Below are positions 1 to 8,011 of a stretch of 64,000 nt of DNA, in pieces. The stretch is from the NCBI GenBank assembly GCA_947447665.1, contig CANFJX010000003.1, positions 62,001 through 126,000 on the forward strand, written 5' to 3'. The DNA comes from Bacteriovoracaceae bacterium (GTDB taxonomy: Bacteria; Bdellovibrionota; UBA1018). The notes under the pieces were generated by a model. It searched no databases. It saw only the letters and a list, made by a program, of their open reading frames with translations, and was not told the origin of the DNA. Position 1 is the stretch's first letter. Each line of letters begins with the position of its first letter. Both the position numbers and the translations under genes were made by a program.

Positions 1-2244
1 TGGGCCTTGGAGGGCCGTCAAGCTGAGCTCACGCAGAGGTCTGCTGAGAATCAGGTAAAAAATCTCATTAAGCCTATCCTAGATCAATACTGTTCCGAAG
101 ACTGCAAGCTCATGGGCGTCAAAGTGATCGTAGACATTGGCGCCCCCTCCGAGCTTAGCCCTGGATTTGACGATGGAGATACGAAGAGAGCCGTCGAACT
201 AGCACCTGTCTCAGCTCAGGTTAAAGTTCTAATTGACGACAAGCTGGGACCTATATCACGCCAAAAACTCCTCGACTTGCTTCAGCAATATTTAGACACC
301 TTAGAATACCCAGTAAGGATCGATGCCCAGATAACTCACTTCCCAGTACCTCATGGCACCGAGGCAAGGATCGCAGCAGCGAGAAGTCAAATCGAGAAAA
401 CATTTCTAGCAAATACTAATGAAATAGTTCAACAATTCTGCCCACACTCCTGCATCCTCACCGACTTCAATCTCCAAACTGAAGTAGTCAATGCAGAAGA
501 GGCACAATACGCTGCAGCCGGCGAGTTCATCCAGGAAGGTGACTCTGCAATTAAAATAAAGAAAATTGGAGCCACCCTCCTGTTAGATCAGGACCTCACC
601 AGCGAAGAACAGACTAATATCTTGCAAATGATAAAGCTCAAAAACAGTGGGATAAAAAATCTTGAAATTGATGGCAAGACCTTAAGGTTTCCTAAGCCAC
701 TCATAACAGGTAATTTATCTACTAGCGCCACAGCCCTTACTCAAGATCGAAAAATCGCTTCGAACTCGAAAGATACAGTTGATACCATCGCTAAATCTGC
801 TTCCGACTCAACCACCTCCAATAACTCTTCTATGACTAATCAGGAGAAAAACTTCAAAGAAGATCACTACAGTCGGACTGAAAAAATTGAGCGAGTCGAA
901 AATGGAGATGCCATACAGAAGGAATTAGATCAATTTAAACTCGCCGGTATGATCTTTGGTTGTTCCGCCTTGAGTCTGCTTCTCTTCATCGCTTTTTCAA
1001 CGCTGAGGCGTCAGACTGGATCCAATCATTCGAACGTCCAGCGAATCATTCACGACCTCACTTCAGACCCAGCTGGTAACGGGGCGCTTGAGAGTCGCTC
1101 ACCCCGAGCAGAAGCGGATCCCAACAAATCAGGTCAGGCTACTTTTTCGCGCCGGTATGAGATCGAAAGAATTCACGACGAACTAAACGCGATTTATGCT
1201 CAGAATCCAAAAACAGCGAAGTATGTTTTTTCAAAGGTTCTCACAGAAGAGGGTGTCGAAACCACCGCCGAGTGCATTGCTTTGTTTGGAGAGGGCATTG
1301 TAATTGAGATGCTCAGAGACCCCAGTTTACAAACTGATTTAACGGAACTTATCGATTTTTACTCGAAAAATCCGATTGAGCTCAGCGACGAAGAAAAGTT
1401 AACCTTGCTTAAAAAACTACATAGTCGAACCATAGCTGGTAAATTGGCCGTGCTCGGAAATCGCTCGACACACCTCTTCGACTTCCTAGCTGAAATGGAT
1501 GGCGAACAAATCCTTGAATTGATCAAGACGGAATCGATTACAGTCAAGGCTATTATCCTTACTCAATGTGATCCCCAAAAAAGAACTCATATTTATACTC
1601 ACATGGACAACGAGATTAGGATGAATTTACTGACGGAGCTATCCAGAATCGATTACTTGCCGAAGGACTATATCTATAATGTCTCCGTCGCACTGAAAAA
1701 TAAAAAAACAGAGAACCCTAAGCTCAATACTGAAGCTCTCCCTGGCTCGGAGGTATTAGTAGGTTTACTTGAGCGCACTGGCCTTACCATGCAGAAAACG
1801 CTCATTAATAGCCTTGAAAATGTGAATCCCGAAAGCGCCCGAACAATTAAAGGCAAACTCATCAGCGTAGATACGCTTCGCTTCCTCAGGGATGGTCAAC
1901 TCCTAGAAGCCGTTTTAAGCCTCAAGCACGATGAACTCCTGCAATTTCTCAAAGGCGCGCCAGAGTCTATTCGGAAAACTATCTTTTCCAAATCTCCCCC
2001 TGAGCTAGTCTTAGAGCTCGAGGAGGAATTGGCTCAGATCATCAACTCTAGCCGGGAACTGTACCAAAGCGCAGAACGAAAAATCATCAATCGAGTTCGT
2101 ATCATGGCAAACGATGGTCACCTCAATCTCGTCGAAACCAACGATCGGATGTTCTCAAGCCCAAGATCAGGCGGAAATGGGTTCACGCAAAGCTATCCTT
2201 CTAAGGGAGCTGACGGAAACACCAGGAGTGGTATCGCTTCATGA
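1..2244 (+). CDS. FliF-C/FliG-like hybrid membrane protein (5' partial)
   Basis: The reading frame is open from the left edge, so the true start and probably a signal peptide lie upstream; the first in-frame start codon is a TTG at 7, used here as residue 1. Residues 18-115 and 128-231 are two similar modules resembling the periplasmic C-terminal domain of FliF, each opening with a Cys pair spaced CxxxC (C29/C33, C145/C149). A Ser/Thr/Asn-rich linker leads to one membrane segment at about 312-333. Residues 385-710 are helical and resemble FliG middle and C-terminal domains, best seen near the end in an LKGAPE motif followed by an EL-EEL stretch and an AERKIIN helix. By family knowledge FliF anchors and FliG transmits torque from MotA. 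It overlaps the next gene by ATGA and heads a motor operon. The hybrid reading is inference; sequence similarity to FliG-C is clearer than to FliF. Confidence 0.7.
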   Translation, partial: WALEGRQAELTQRSAENQVKNLIKPILDQYCSEDCKLMGVKVIVDIGAPSELSPGFDDGDTKRAVELAPVSAQVKVLIDDKLGPISRQKLLDLLQQYLDTLEYPVRIDAQITHFPVPHGTEARIAAARSQIEKTFLANTNEIVQQFCPHSCILTDFNLQTEVVNAEEAQYAAAGEFIQEGDSAIKIKKIGATLLLDQDLTSEEQTNILQMIKLKNSGIKNLEIDGKTLRFPKPLITGNLSTSATALTQDRKIASNSKDTVDTIAKSASDSTTSNNSSMTNQEKNFKEDHYSRTEKIERVENGDAIQKELDQFKLAGMIFGCSALSLLLFIAFSTLRRQTGSNHSNVQRIIHDLTSDPAGNGALESRSPRAEADPNKSGQATFSRRYEIERIHDELNAIYAQNPKTAKYVFSKVLTEEGVETTAECIALFGEGIVIEMLRDPSLQTDLTELIDFYSKNPIELSDEEKLTLLKKLHSRTIAGKLAVLGNRSTHLFDFLAEMDGEQILELIKTESITVKAIILTQCDPQKRTHIYTHMDNEIRMNLLTELSRIDYLPKDYIYNVSVALKNKKTENPKLNTEALPGSEVLVGLLERTGLTMQKTLINSLENVNPESARTIKGKLISVDTLRFLRDGQLLEAVLSLKHDELLQFLKGAPESIRKTIFSKSPPELVLELEEELAQIINSSRELYQSAERKIINRVRIMANDGHLNLVETNDRMFSSPRSGGNGFTQSYPSKGADGNTRSGIAS

Positions 2245-2753
2245 GCGACGAATCCAACCTACCCACACCTCAAACTCTTCGATCTGTGGACTTTTTATCC
2301 ACCTTCTCGGATGTGGAATTATCCCAAATCATTGCTCTCGGGAGGGAGTCCTCGTTCGAAGCCCACACTAACATTGTGATCGAAGGGGAGCTCTCCTGGG
2401 GCCTCTATATTATTTTGGAGGGAACCGTGGGCATCTATAAGACCAATCAACTCAACGGGGAAAATTACGACATTGGCCACTTGAGGGCTGGGAACGTCTT
2501 TGGCGAACTATCTCTGATCGACGATAATCCGAGATCAGCTACCGTCCGAGCTCTCACAAAGACAATTACCTATTATATTCCTAAAGAGCAGTTCAAAGCG
2601 TATCTCGAGGAGTCAGCTGAAATTGAACACAAATTTCTAACCAACTGCATCAGGACACTTGCTCTCATGCTCAGAGAAGTGAACGACAAGTATGTCATCA
2701 GTCAATATCAACTTTGGCAAAATGCGCTCGGAAAACAGGAGATCTCAAAATGA
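2241..2753 (+). CDS. stand-alone cyclic-nucleotide-binding protein
   Basis: A 170-residue CRP-type cyclic-nucleotide-binding domain with little else. The phosphate-binding cassette is visible as FGELSLI (87-93) and NPRSATVRA (96-104), giving the Glu89 and Arg98 that normally hold ribose and phosphate. The C-terminal helix region (120-170) has no recognisable helix-turn-helix, so it should not be a DNA-binding CRP/FNR regulator. The start overlaps the preceding hybrid gene by ATGA and its stop overlaps motA by ATGA, so the three are almost certainly translationally coupled. It probably senses cAMP, cGMP or a related nucleotide and acts on the motor proteins made from the same mRNA; the ligand and partner are inference. 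Confidence 0.85.
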   Translation: MSDESNLPTPQTLRSVDFLSTFSDVELSQIIALGRESSFEAHTNIVIEGELSWGLYIILEGTVGIYKTNQLNGENYDIGHLRAGNVFGELSLIDDNPRSATVRALTKTITYYIPKEQFKAYLEESAEIEHKFLTNCIRTLALMLREVNDKYVISQYQLWQNALGKQEISK

Positions 2754-3532
2754 ACTTCTCATCCATGATTGGCATAATACTCGGCGCCAGCGTCATCTAT
2801 TCGGCTCTCCATGCAACGACCGATCACATGGAAATGTTTCTCGACTTTCATGGGATCTTGATTGTCTGCGGAGGTACGGCAGCAGCGGCTAGCATCTGCT
2901 TTCCAGTATTCAAGGTACTCACCTTGCTTAAAGTTTTTTTTCTTCGAGTTTTAGGTAAAAACAAGCTGAATTATCAGGACGTCATTAACCAAATTATCGA
3001 GATTAATCGGAAAGCCTCAACAGGACTTGGCAACTTGGCTGAGATTGTTCCAACTCTGAAGCATGACTTTCTAAGGGAAGCCACAACACTTATTTCAGGT
3101 GGAATTTTAAACGAAAGTGAGATTCGAGAAATTCTTGAACAGCGACTCAAGACGGTCGAGACGCAGTACTTACAAGAGGCGAACATGTTCAGGATTATTG
3201 GAAAATTTCCCCCTGCATTTGGCTTACTGGCGACCACCCTAGGTATGATTGGACTTCTCCAAAAAGTCGGTCAGCCAGATAGTCAAAAGCTAATAGGACC
3301 TGCTATGTCCATCGGACTCATTGGGACTCTTTATGGAATTACGCTCGCCAACATGATTTTTATTCCCATTGCTGAAAATCTGACGGAGAGGACCCACGAG
3401 GAAATCGCAATTAGAAGGATGATCATTGACGGCATTATGCGAATTAAGGCCCAATCGAATCCCATTTCCTTGCGAGAGCACCTCAACTCCTTTGTGCTCC
3501 CCAAGGACCGAGTCGTTCGAAAGGCAGCTTAA
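2750..3532 (+). CDS. motA: MotA-family stator subunit
   Basis: Proton- or sodium-channel stator protein that forms a 5:2 complex with MotB in the inner membrane and pushes on FliG. The start is the ATG at 2750, which overlaps the previous stop as ATGA and has AGGAG upstream; an ATG at 2714 lies inside the previous gene and is not used. Length 260 residues, usual for MotA/PomA. Four hydrophobic segments fall at about 5-22, 34-54, 150-172 and 184-206. The conserved prolines are present as FPPAFGLLAT (153-162, equivalent to E. coli P173) and FIPIAE (204-209, equivalent to P222). The cytoplasmic loop between segments 2 and 3 carries the FliG-facing charged region. Gene order with a FliG-like protein suggests a dedicated rotor-stator pair. 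Confidence 0.93.
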   Translation: MNFSSMIGIILGASVIYSALHATTDHMEMFLDFHGILIVCGGTAAAASICFPVFKVLTLLKVFFLRVLGKNKLNYQDVINQIIEINRKASTGLGNLAEIVPTLKHDFLREATTLISGGILNESEIREILEQRLKTVETQYLQEANMFRIIGKFPPAFGLLATTLGMIGLLQKVGQPDSQKLIGPAMSIGLIGTLYGITLANMIFIPIAENLTERTHEEIAIRRMIIDGIMRIKAQSNPISLREHLNSFVLPKDRVVRKAA

Positions 3533-3544
3533 AAGGTAACTACG

Positions 3545-4318
3545 ATGGCATTGAGCACGAAGGCACTTAAGGCCGAACTCGAGGAGGCCCACAAGAGGGC
3601 AAAAAAGAAGGAGATTCCTGTTAGTCGGGCTGCAGACGATGACAGTAACTGGCTGGTCTCTTATGCCGATATGATGACCCTTTTATGTGGATTTTTTATC
3701 ATGCTCTTTAGCATGGCTAAATTGGATGAGGCGAAATACGACAGCTTCAAAGCCGAGGTTTCTAAGCACTTCGGTGGAAGGTATGAATCACCTCCTAAAG
3801 AGCTGGCACGATACTTAGAGCAATTTACCAGAAATTTAGACGTGGCCCAGGGTGTAGAAATCAAGGCGGACGCACTGGGAGTATCGATATCTTTTGAGTC
3901 TACTGTCTTTTTTGAGACACTCAGCGCGGAGATTACTGAACAGGGCAGGAAGGTCTTAGAGACTTTTATTAACGGAATTTCTGATGAACAGAAACTCAAA
4001 TCTAAACTCTATCGAATCGTCATCGAGGGACACACCGACGGACGCCCAGTCACCGCCGGTTTATACCCATCGAACTGGGAGTTATCCAGCGCCCGATCCG
4101 CTCGTGTGGCTCGGCTATTTATAGAAAAGGGCTACCGGCCCCAGAACCTGGTTGCTGTCGGTTACGCCGACACCCATCCCAAAGTGGTTGAGCGATCCCC
4201 CTCCGGCACATGGAGCGGTGATGCACTCAAAGCCAATCGCCGCGTCGTTCTCCGCATCTTAGAGCCTGGGATTGAATTAATCCCTCTTCCAAGTGAACCG
4301 GCAAAACCTGCCCATTGA
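3545..4318 (+). CDS. motB: MotB-family stator subunit
   Basis: Partner of MotA; carries the ion-binding aspartate and anchors the stator to peptidoglycan. The 257-residue protein has a charged cytoplasmic tail (1-34), one membrane helix at about 39-57 containing YADMMTLL with the ion-carrying Asp42, a plug/linker region, and an OmpA-like peptidoglycan-binding domain at about 115-240 with EGHTDGRP (161-168) and NWELSSARS (177-185). It starts 12 bases after motA and is clearly co-transcribed. Bdellovibrio-type bacteria carry several motAB pairs with partly separate roles (established for B. bacteriovorus); this pair stands out for its non-flagellar neighbours. Confidence 0.95.
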   Translation: MALSTKALKAELEEAHKRAKKKEIPVSRAADDDSNWLVSYADMMTLLCGFFIMLFSMAKLDEAKYDSFKAEVSKHFGGRYESPPKELARYLEQFTRNLDVAQGVEIKADALGVSISFESTVFFETLSAEITEQGRKVLETFINGISDEQKLKSKLYRIVIEGHTDGRPVTAGLYPSNWELSSARSARVARLFIEKGYRPQNLVAVGYADTHPKVVERSPSGTWSGDALKANRRVVLRILEPGIELIPLPSEPAKPAH

Positions 4319-4364
4319 CCGCGGCAATTTACATTATTAATATTTAAAACAGGAGACCATCAAA

Positions 4365-5192
4365 ATGAATTGGAATTGTCCCCATTGCGGAGTCCTGCTT
4401 GCGATTCATGATTCCCAGATCGGAGCTGGGTGGTCGTTCTCACGATGTTATCGATGTGGTGGTTTCGCTCTGGTCAGGAGAGCTGAAATTAACGTCATCA
4501 AAGTAGATCAGGCCCCACCCGGAGAGAGAGTCCTTCTCCCAGAGGGCTCTCAGGATTCAAATGTTGCGGTTTTATCCCAGGATGCTACCGAAAAACTTTC
4601 TCAGCATTTCACCAGGAATGAAGAAAAAATTAATTCTAATTTTGCCAAGTCTCAGCTAGGAAAAGTCCCTCCCCCATTTCATGAAATCAAATCTGAAGTT
4701 CACGGTCGCAAGAACTATTCGAAGCGAATGGCAATCGGCGTTTTTTCGGCTGCATTTTTAACTCTCATTTCTGGAGTTAACTTGATGCTGCATGGGGGCT
4801 CTTTGCTTAATCTGGAGCGCGATTCCTCATCCGCTGTCTCGAGTCGCCCAACTTCTCAGGCTGTCTTATCCGATGTTGTGCAGGAGAGTGCCATGGCTCC
4901 AATCCCTGTTGGTCCTAATGACGGGCTCAACCACGAGGAACACACCTCCAGAGTTCAATCCACTTCGCCTGGACGCCCCAACGGTACTGATCGAAGTGTC
5001 TCAGAAGCGCGCAGTTTGCGCCCTCAAACTGCGGCCCCTCGGAATAACGGTTATCCGTTACAAAAAGAACGGCCCGCTTCAGTTTCGGCCAACTCGGACC
5101 CTGATGCTGCGTTATTTTCAAATCGGGCCACTCATCCCGCTCCTTTAGATCTCGTGGGATCAAAGTCACTTGAGAAAAACCCGATAAACTAA
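4365..5192 (+). CDS. zinc-ribbon single-pass membrane protein
   Basis: Not a family I can name. The N-terminus is a short zinc ribbon with CPHC (5-8) and CYRC (28-31), typical of small sensor-type proteins in this lineage. A charged linker follows, then one membrane segment at about 122-142, then a disordered Ser/Pro/Arg-rich tail. It begins 46 bases after motB with GGAG before the ATG and is probably the last gene of the motor operon. The last 266 bases (residues about 188-275) lie antisense to the 3' end of the glycosyltransferase gene on the other strand. The ribbon and membrane part look genuine; the tail has low complexity and may simply be read-through over the opposing gene. Confidence 0.65.
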   Translation: MNWNCPHCGVLLAIHDSQIGAGWSFSRCYRCGGFALVRRAEINVIKVDQAPPGERVLLPEGSQDSNVAVLSQDATEKLSQHFTRNEEKINSNFAKSQLGKVPPPFHEIKSEVHGRKNYSKRMAIGVFSAAFLTLISGVNLMLHGGSLLNLERDSSSAVSSRPTSQAVLSDVVQESAMAPIPVGPNDGLNHEEHTSRVQSTSPGRPNGTDRSVSEARSLRPQTAAPRNNGYPLQKERPASVSANSDPDAALFSNRATHPAPLDLVGSKSLEKNPIN

Positions 5193-6429
5193 AGGCTGCT
5201 TGAGAAGCGGTTTGGTAGCGAGATCCAACCACGGGGAGCGCAAGATCCTGGGGCTCTAGGGAGGAGGACATCTGCTCCCTGAGTTGGGACCACCCATAAA
5301 AATCATTCGTCACGTCCCATGTCATCTGATAGGACGTTCCGCTGATCTTAGGCAAAATCTGACCCAACCACGGCCAATGACTCGAGAACACCACCAGCAG
5401 AATCACGGCACTCCCATAAGCCATCTGAAAATGGATCCACTTGGATCGGGCCTGTCCGTGGGCCACTGCCAAGCCTAATACCACTGGCCACCAAACAATT
5501 AATGCCCAATGGGGTTTAAAGGCCGAAAAAAGTGGCTGCACGCAAAACACCGCAGCCGCCGGCGCTACCCAGGCCAAGAGAAAGCGATTTACCCGCGTGA
5601 CATGAGTGGTCGGCGATGAAAACGCACTCCGGCACAAAACGAAGAAAAAAACTACGACTACTGGACCCGCCAAAACCATCTCAATCAGCCAAAACTTCAT
5701 CCAGCGATAAACTGACCAGGACTCACCGCCGTGACGATCTCGGATTTGATACAAGATTGAAGCCCACTCGTGCTGGGCATTCCACACTAGAATAGGAATC
5801 AGCCCCAGAAGTAATCCAGAGACGACCCAGCCGATCGCCTTGTAGCGAACCTCTCGGGGTGCCCATATCCAAATACAAAATAGGCTCGACAGGACAGCCA
5901 AAATTCCAGAATACTTAGAAAGAACAAGGAGAGCTGAGGAAACTCCAAGCAATAATAAATCCCTTCGCTTCTCGGAGCCAAAGCAAAGTCGCCAAGTACT
6001 CACAAACGCGATCGTCCAACCCAAGAAAAGTGGAACATCGGGCACCATCATCCAAGCAAGACCAAAAAGTCCAGCAAAGGAGATTAAAACCCCAGGAAAT
6101 TTTGGCAATGCTTCCTTGCGCGTGATCCCTAGCTCTTCTATCCAAGACAGGCTCATTGCCAAAACCGAGCTCAGTCCTAGAGCAGCTGGCAAGCGGACCA
6201 GAAAAATGGAGTGGGAGCCGAGCAGCCAACTGAGAGATTTTTGAATCAAGGCAATGAACCATGCCACTGCAGGAGGATGAAAAGCGTAGCCGAGTGCAGG
6301 CTTTTGGGCCAGGACCCAATAATAAGCCTCATCGTCGCTGAGGCCAAGGGTGCTCCCTTGAATCAACAAAAACAAAAAAAAGAACAGGACCCAGCGGGCA
6401 CTAACCCCCAGATCGACCTCCCGAAACAT
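4927..6429 (-). CDS. GT39/ArnT-like membrane glycosyltransferase
   Basis: Multi-pass inner-membrane transferase that moves a sugar from a polyprenyl-phosphate donor to an envelope acceptor (PMT_2 / ArnT superfamily). The start is taken at 6429 because GGGAGG lies a few bases ahead of that ATG, whereas the in-frame ATG at 6456 has no ribosome-binding site. Length 500 residues. The catalytic first periplasmic loop shows DDEAYYW (32-38) and a following HPP (51-53), both family hallmarks, and about eleven hydrophobic segments follow. The C-terminal soluble part has a RYQTAS segment also typical of the family. Its first bases overlap the upstream peptidase gene, suggesting co-transcription. Acceptor (lipid A, O-antigen or protein) cannot be told. 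Confidence 0.85.
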   Translation of the reverse strand: MFREVDLGVSARWVLFFFLFLLIQGSTLGLSDDEAYYWVLAQKPALGYAFHPPAVAWFIALIQKSLSWLLGSHSIFLVRLPAALGLSSVLAMSLSWIEELGITRKEALPKFPGVLISFAGLFGLAWMMVPDVPLFLGWTIAFVSTWRLCFGSEKRRDLLLLGVSSALLVLSKYSGILAVLSSLFCIWIWAPREVRYKAIGWVVSGLLLGLIPILVWNAQHEWASILYQIRDRHGGESWSVYRWMKFWLIEMVLAGPVVVVFFFVLCRSAFSSPTTHVTRVNRFLLAWVAPAAAVFCVQPLFSAFKPHWALIVWWPVVLGLAVAHGQARSKWIHFQMAYGSAVILLVVFSSHWPWLGQILPKISGTSYQMTWDVTNDFYGWSQLREQMSSSLEPQDLALPVVGSRYQTASQAAFSLSGFSQVTLIPRDLKERDEWPDLKITQHQGPSWPKLKRAVLFVTDNRYSEGPQFEGANCALLRHFDQYRWGVQAKWIELWRCVPRG

Positions 6430-7342
6430 CGACTCCCTCCCATTTGCCAGACTCATATTTCGGAACAGAGAATTGGATCATTTTATGAATTCCTAGGCTG
6501 AACTTTTTCCAATAAACGGCAGCTTTTTTTGGGTCGGCAGACGGCAACTCCAACGTCACAGTCGGAATACCCAGCTCTCTGCCAGCGTAATTGCCCAACG
6601 AACCTGGAAAAAAACCACCAGAAATTGCGTTCAATGCCTTCTTCAACTTTTCGCAGCTTTTTGCATAGTCCGTTGGAAACTTTTCTAACGTCAGTTGACT
6701 CGGCCCATCGTAATCTAAAAAATTCAAAGGCGAATGCACTGAAAGAATTTTAGTCGGCCTGATTTTTCGAATTAAATCTTCCTGAAATTTAGTTTCAGGC
6801 TCAGAACTTGGTTCATTACCAGGGAATCGGCGCGGATCTGACTTGAATCGCTTTCTCCAAGCCAAAAGAGCCTTTTTAGACCAATCGCCGGTAGTAAAGT
6901 TTCGATTCACGTCCACACCGCGAGCATTCATTCGAGTCCGTGGCTTATGAAGAAAACCGTCCGGATTCACTAAAGGAGCTACCACGACTCGAGTATTCAC
7001 TAACTCCTTCTCGCGCTCCTTCAGCCAATAGACGAGTTCGAGGGCCAAATAAAGGGGGGTCACTTCATCCCCATGAACGGTTGCAAATATAAGAGTTGAG
7101 TTTTGTGCTTTTGGATTGCCGAACTCAGCGTAAACTAGGGGCCGCCCTTGAACGGACGTTCCACCCACCTGCCACTGGATCCCGTTGCATGAACTCACGG
7201 TCCACTTCAGCGCGCTCACTGAATCCCCTACCTCGTGACACCACTTTTCGAGAGGACCTAGATCCGAGGGGGACTTGCTTCCCTGAGCAAGAGATACAAA
7301 AAATAAAGCTAAAAAATTGATCCAGTTGATGCTTCTTCGCAT
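6401..7342 (-). CDS. exported M14 zinc carboxypeptidase / murein peptide amidase-like
   Basis: A 313-residue secreted metallopeptidase with signal peptide 1-21. Zinc ligands are visible as HGDE (His90, Glu93) and the His of SVHSP (His203); NPDG (126-129), DVNRNF (144-149) and the catalytic Glu265 in TLELP complete the M14 set. It is closest in style to the MpaA/DUF2817-like branch that trims the gamma-D-Glu-Dap bond of murein peptides, but unlike cytoplasmic MpaA it has an export signal. Possible roles are recycling of its own wall or digestion of prey murein. It overlaps the glycosyltransferase gene downstream. Confidence 0.85.
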   Translation of the reverse strand: MRRSINWINFLALFFVSLAQGSKSPSDLGPLEKWCHEVGDSVSALKWTVSSCNGIQWQVGGTSVQGRPLVYAEFGNPKAQNSTLIFATVHGDEVTPLYLALELVYWLKEREKELVNTRVVVAPLVNPDGFLHKPRTRMNARGVDVNRNFTTGDWSKKALLAWRKRFKSDPRRFPGNEPSSEPETKFQEDLIRKIRPTKILSVHSPLNFLDYDGPSQLTLEKFPTDYAKSCEKLKKALNAISGGFFPGSLGNYAGRELGIPTVTLELPSADPKKAAVYWKKFSLGIHKMIQFSVPKYESGKWEGVDVSGGRSGG

Positions 7343-7360
7343 CCTAAATTGCTCCGCATT

Positions 7361-7978
7361 TTAATTTTTTTTGATGGCCTTACGGTGAGAAAGAAACCAC
7401 TTCGTCCCGACCGATAAGATGACCAAAACTATCACGATCAATAAGCCATGCTCAACTTTCCTAATTTGTCGCAAAACCCCGTCGATTTCATCCCCAAAGT
7501 GAAAAACTACCCCAATAATTAAGGGGACACTTACCAAAGCCGCTATCCCATCATAAAACAAAAAAACCCGATAAGGGAGGTGAAGGGTCCCCGAGAAAAA
7601 AAAGATCGGAGCCCTAAGACCTGGCATGAAACGGGCTGCGAAAATTACTTTATTTCCCTGCTTGTGAAACTTTTTCTTCACGAGGGCCAAGCGCTCTTCA
7701 GTCAAGAACTTGCGAAATGGCCAGCGACGAGTCAGCTTCTTCCCATAGAGAGCTCCCAATCCAAAGACGATTGAGTCTCCGAACATAACGCCCAAGTAAG
7801 AAACCACGATGATGACCCATAAATCAGTCAGTCCCCAGTAGGAGACCATTCCAGCCACGGCCAATGTGACGTCCTCAGGCAGAGGCAACCCCAAACCGCA
7901 AGCCAGTAAAACGCCAAAAATCAAAAGATAAGGCATCGGGCCATACAAATTGAGAATAATATCAAGTAGCTTGTCCAT
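7361..7978 (-). CDS. DedA-family membrane protein
   Basis: A 205-residue DedA/VTT-fold inner-membrane protein. Landmarks are the GLPLPEDVTL stretch near residue 30, FGDSIVFGLG near 67, and the ARFMPGLRAPIFFFSGT block near 113, which contains the conserved Arg residues of the family. Family members act as lipid scramblases or undecaprenyl-phosphate flippases and support envelope homeostasis (established for DedA and UptA). It sits 18 bases downstream-facing of the M14 peptidase on the same strand and may be co-transcribed with xerC upstream and the peptidase below. Confidence 0.9.
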   Translation of the reverse strand: MDKLLDIILNLYGPMPYLLIFGVLLACGLGLPLPEDVTLAVAGMVSYWGLTDLWVIIVVSYLGVMFGDSIVFGLGALYGKKLTRRWPFRKFLTEERLALVKKKFHKQGNKVIFAARFMPGLRAPIFFFSGTLHLPYRVFLFYDGIAALVSVPLIIGVVFHFGDEIDGVLRQIRKVEHGLLIVIVLVILSVGTKWFLSHRKAIKKN

Positions 7979-8011
7979 TTTGAGTCTCTTTTCTAATATC
8001 TATAGCAGAAC

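Noticed and set aside
5915..6319. 134-residue minus-strand frame inside the glycosyltransferase
   Set aside because: It is a shifted frame of the GT39 gene with no start signal or family pattern.
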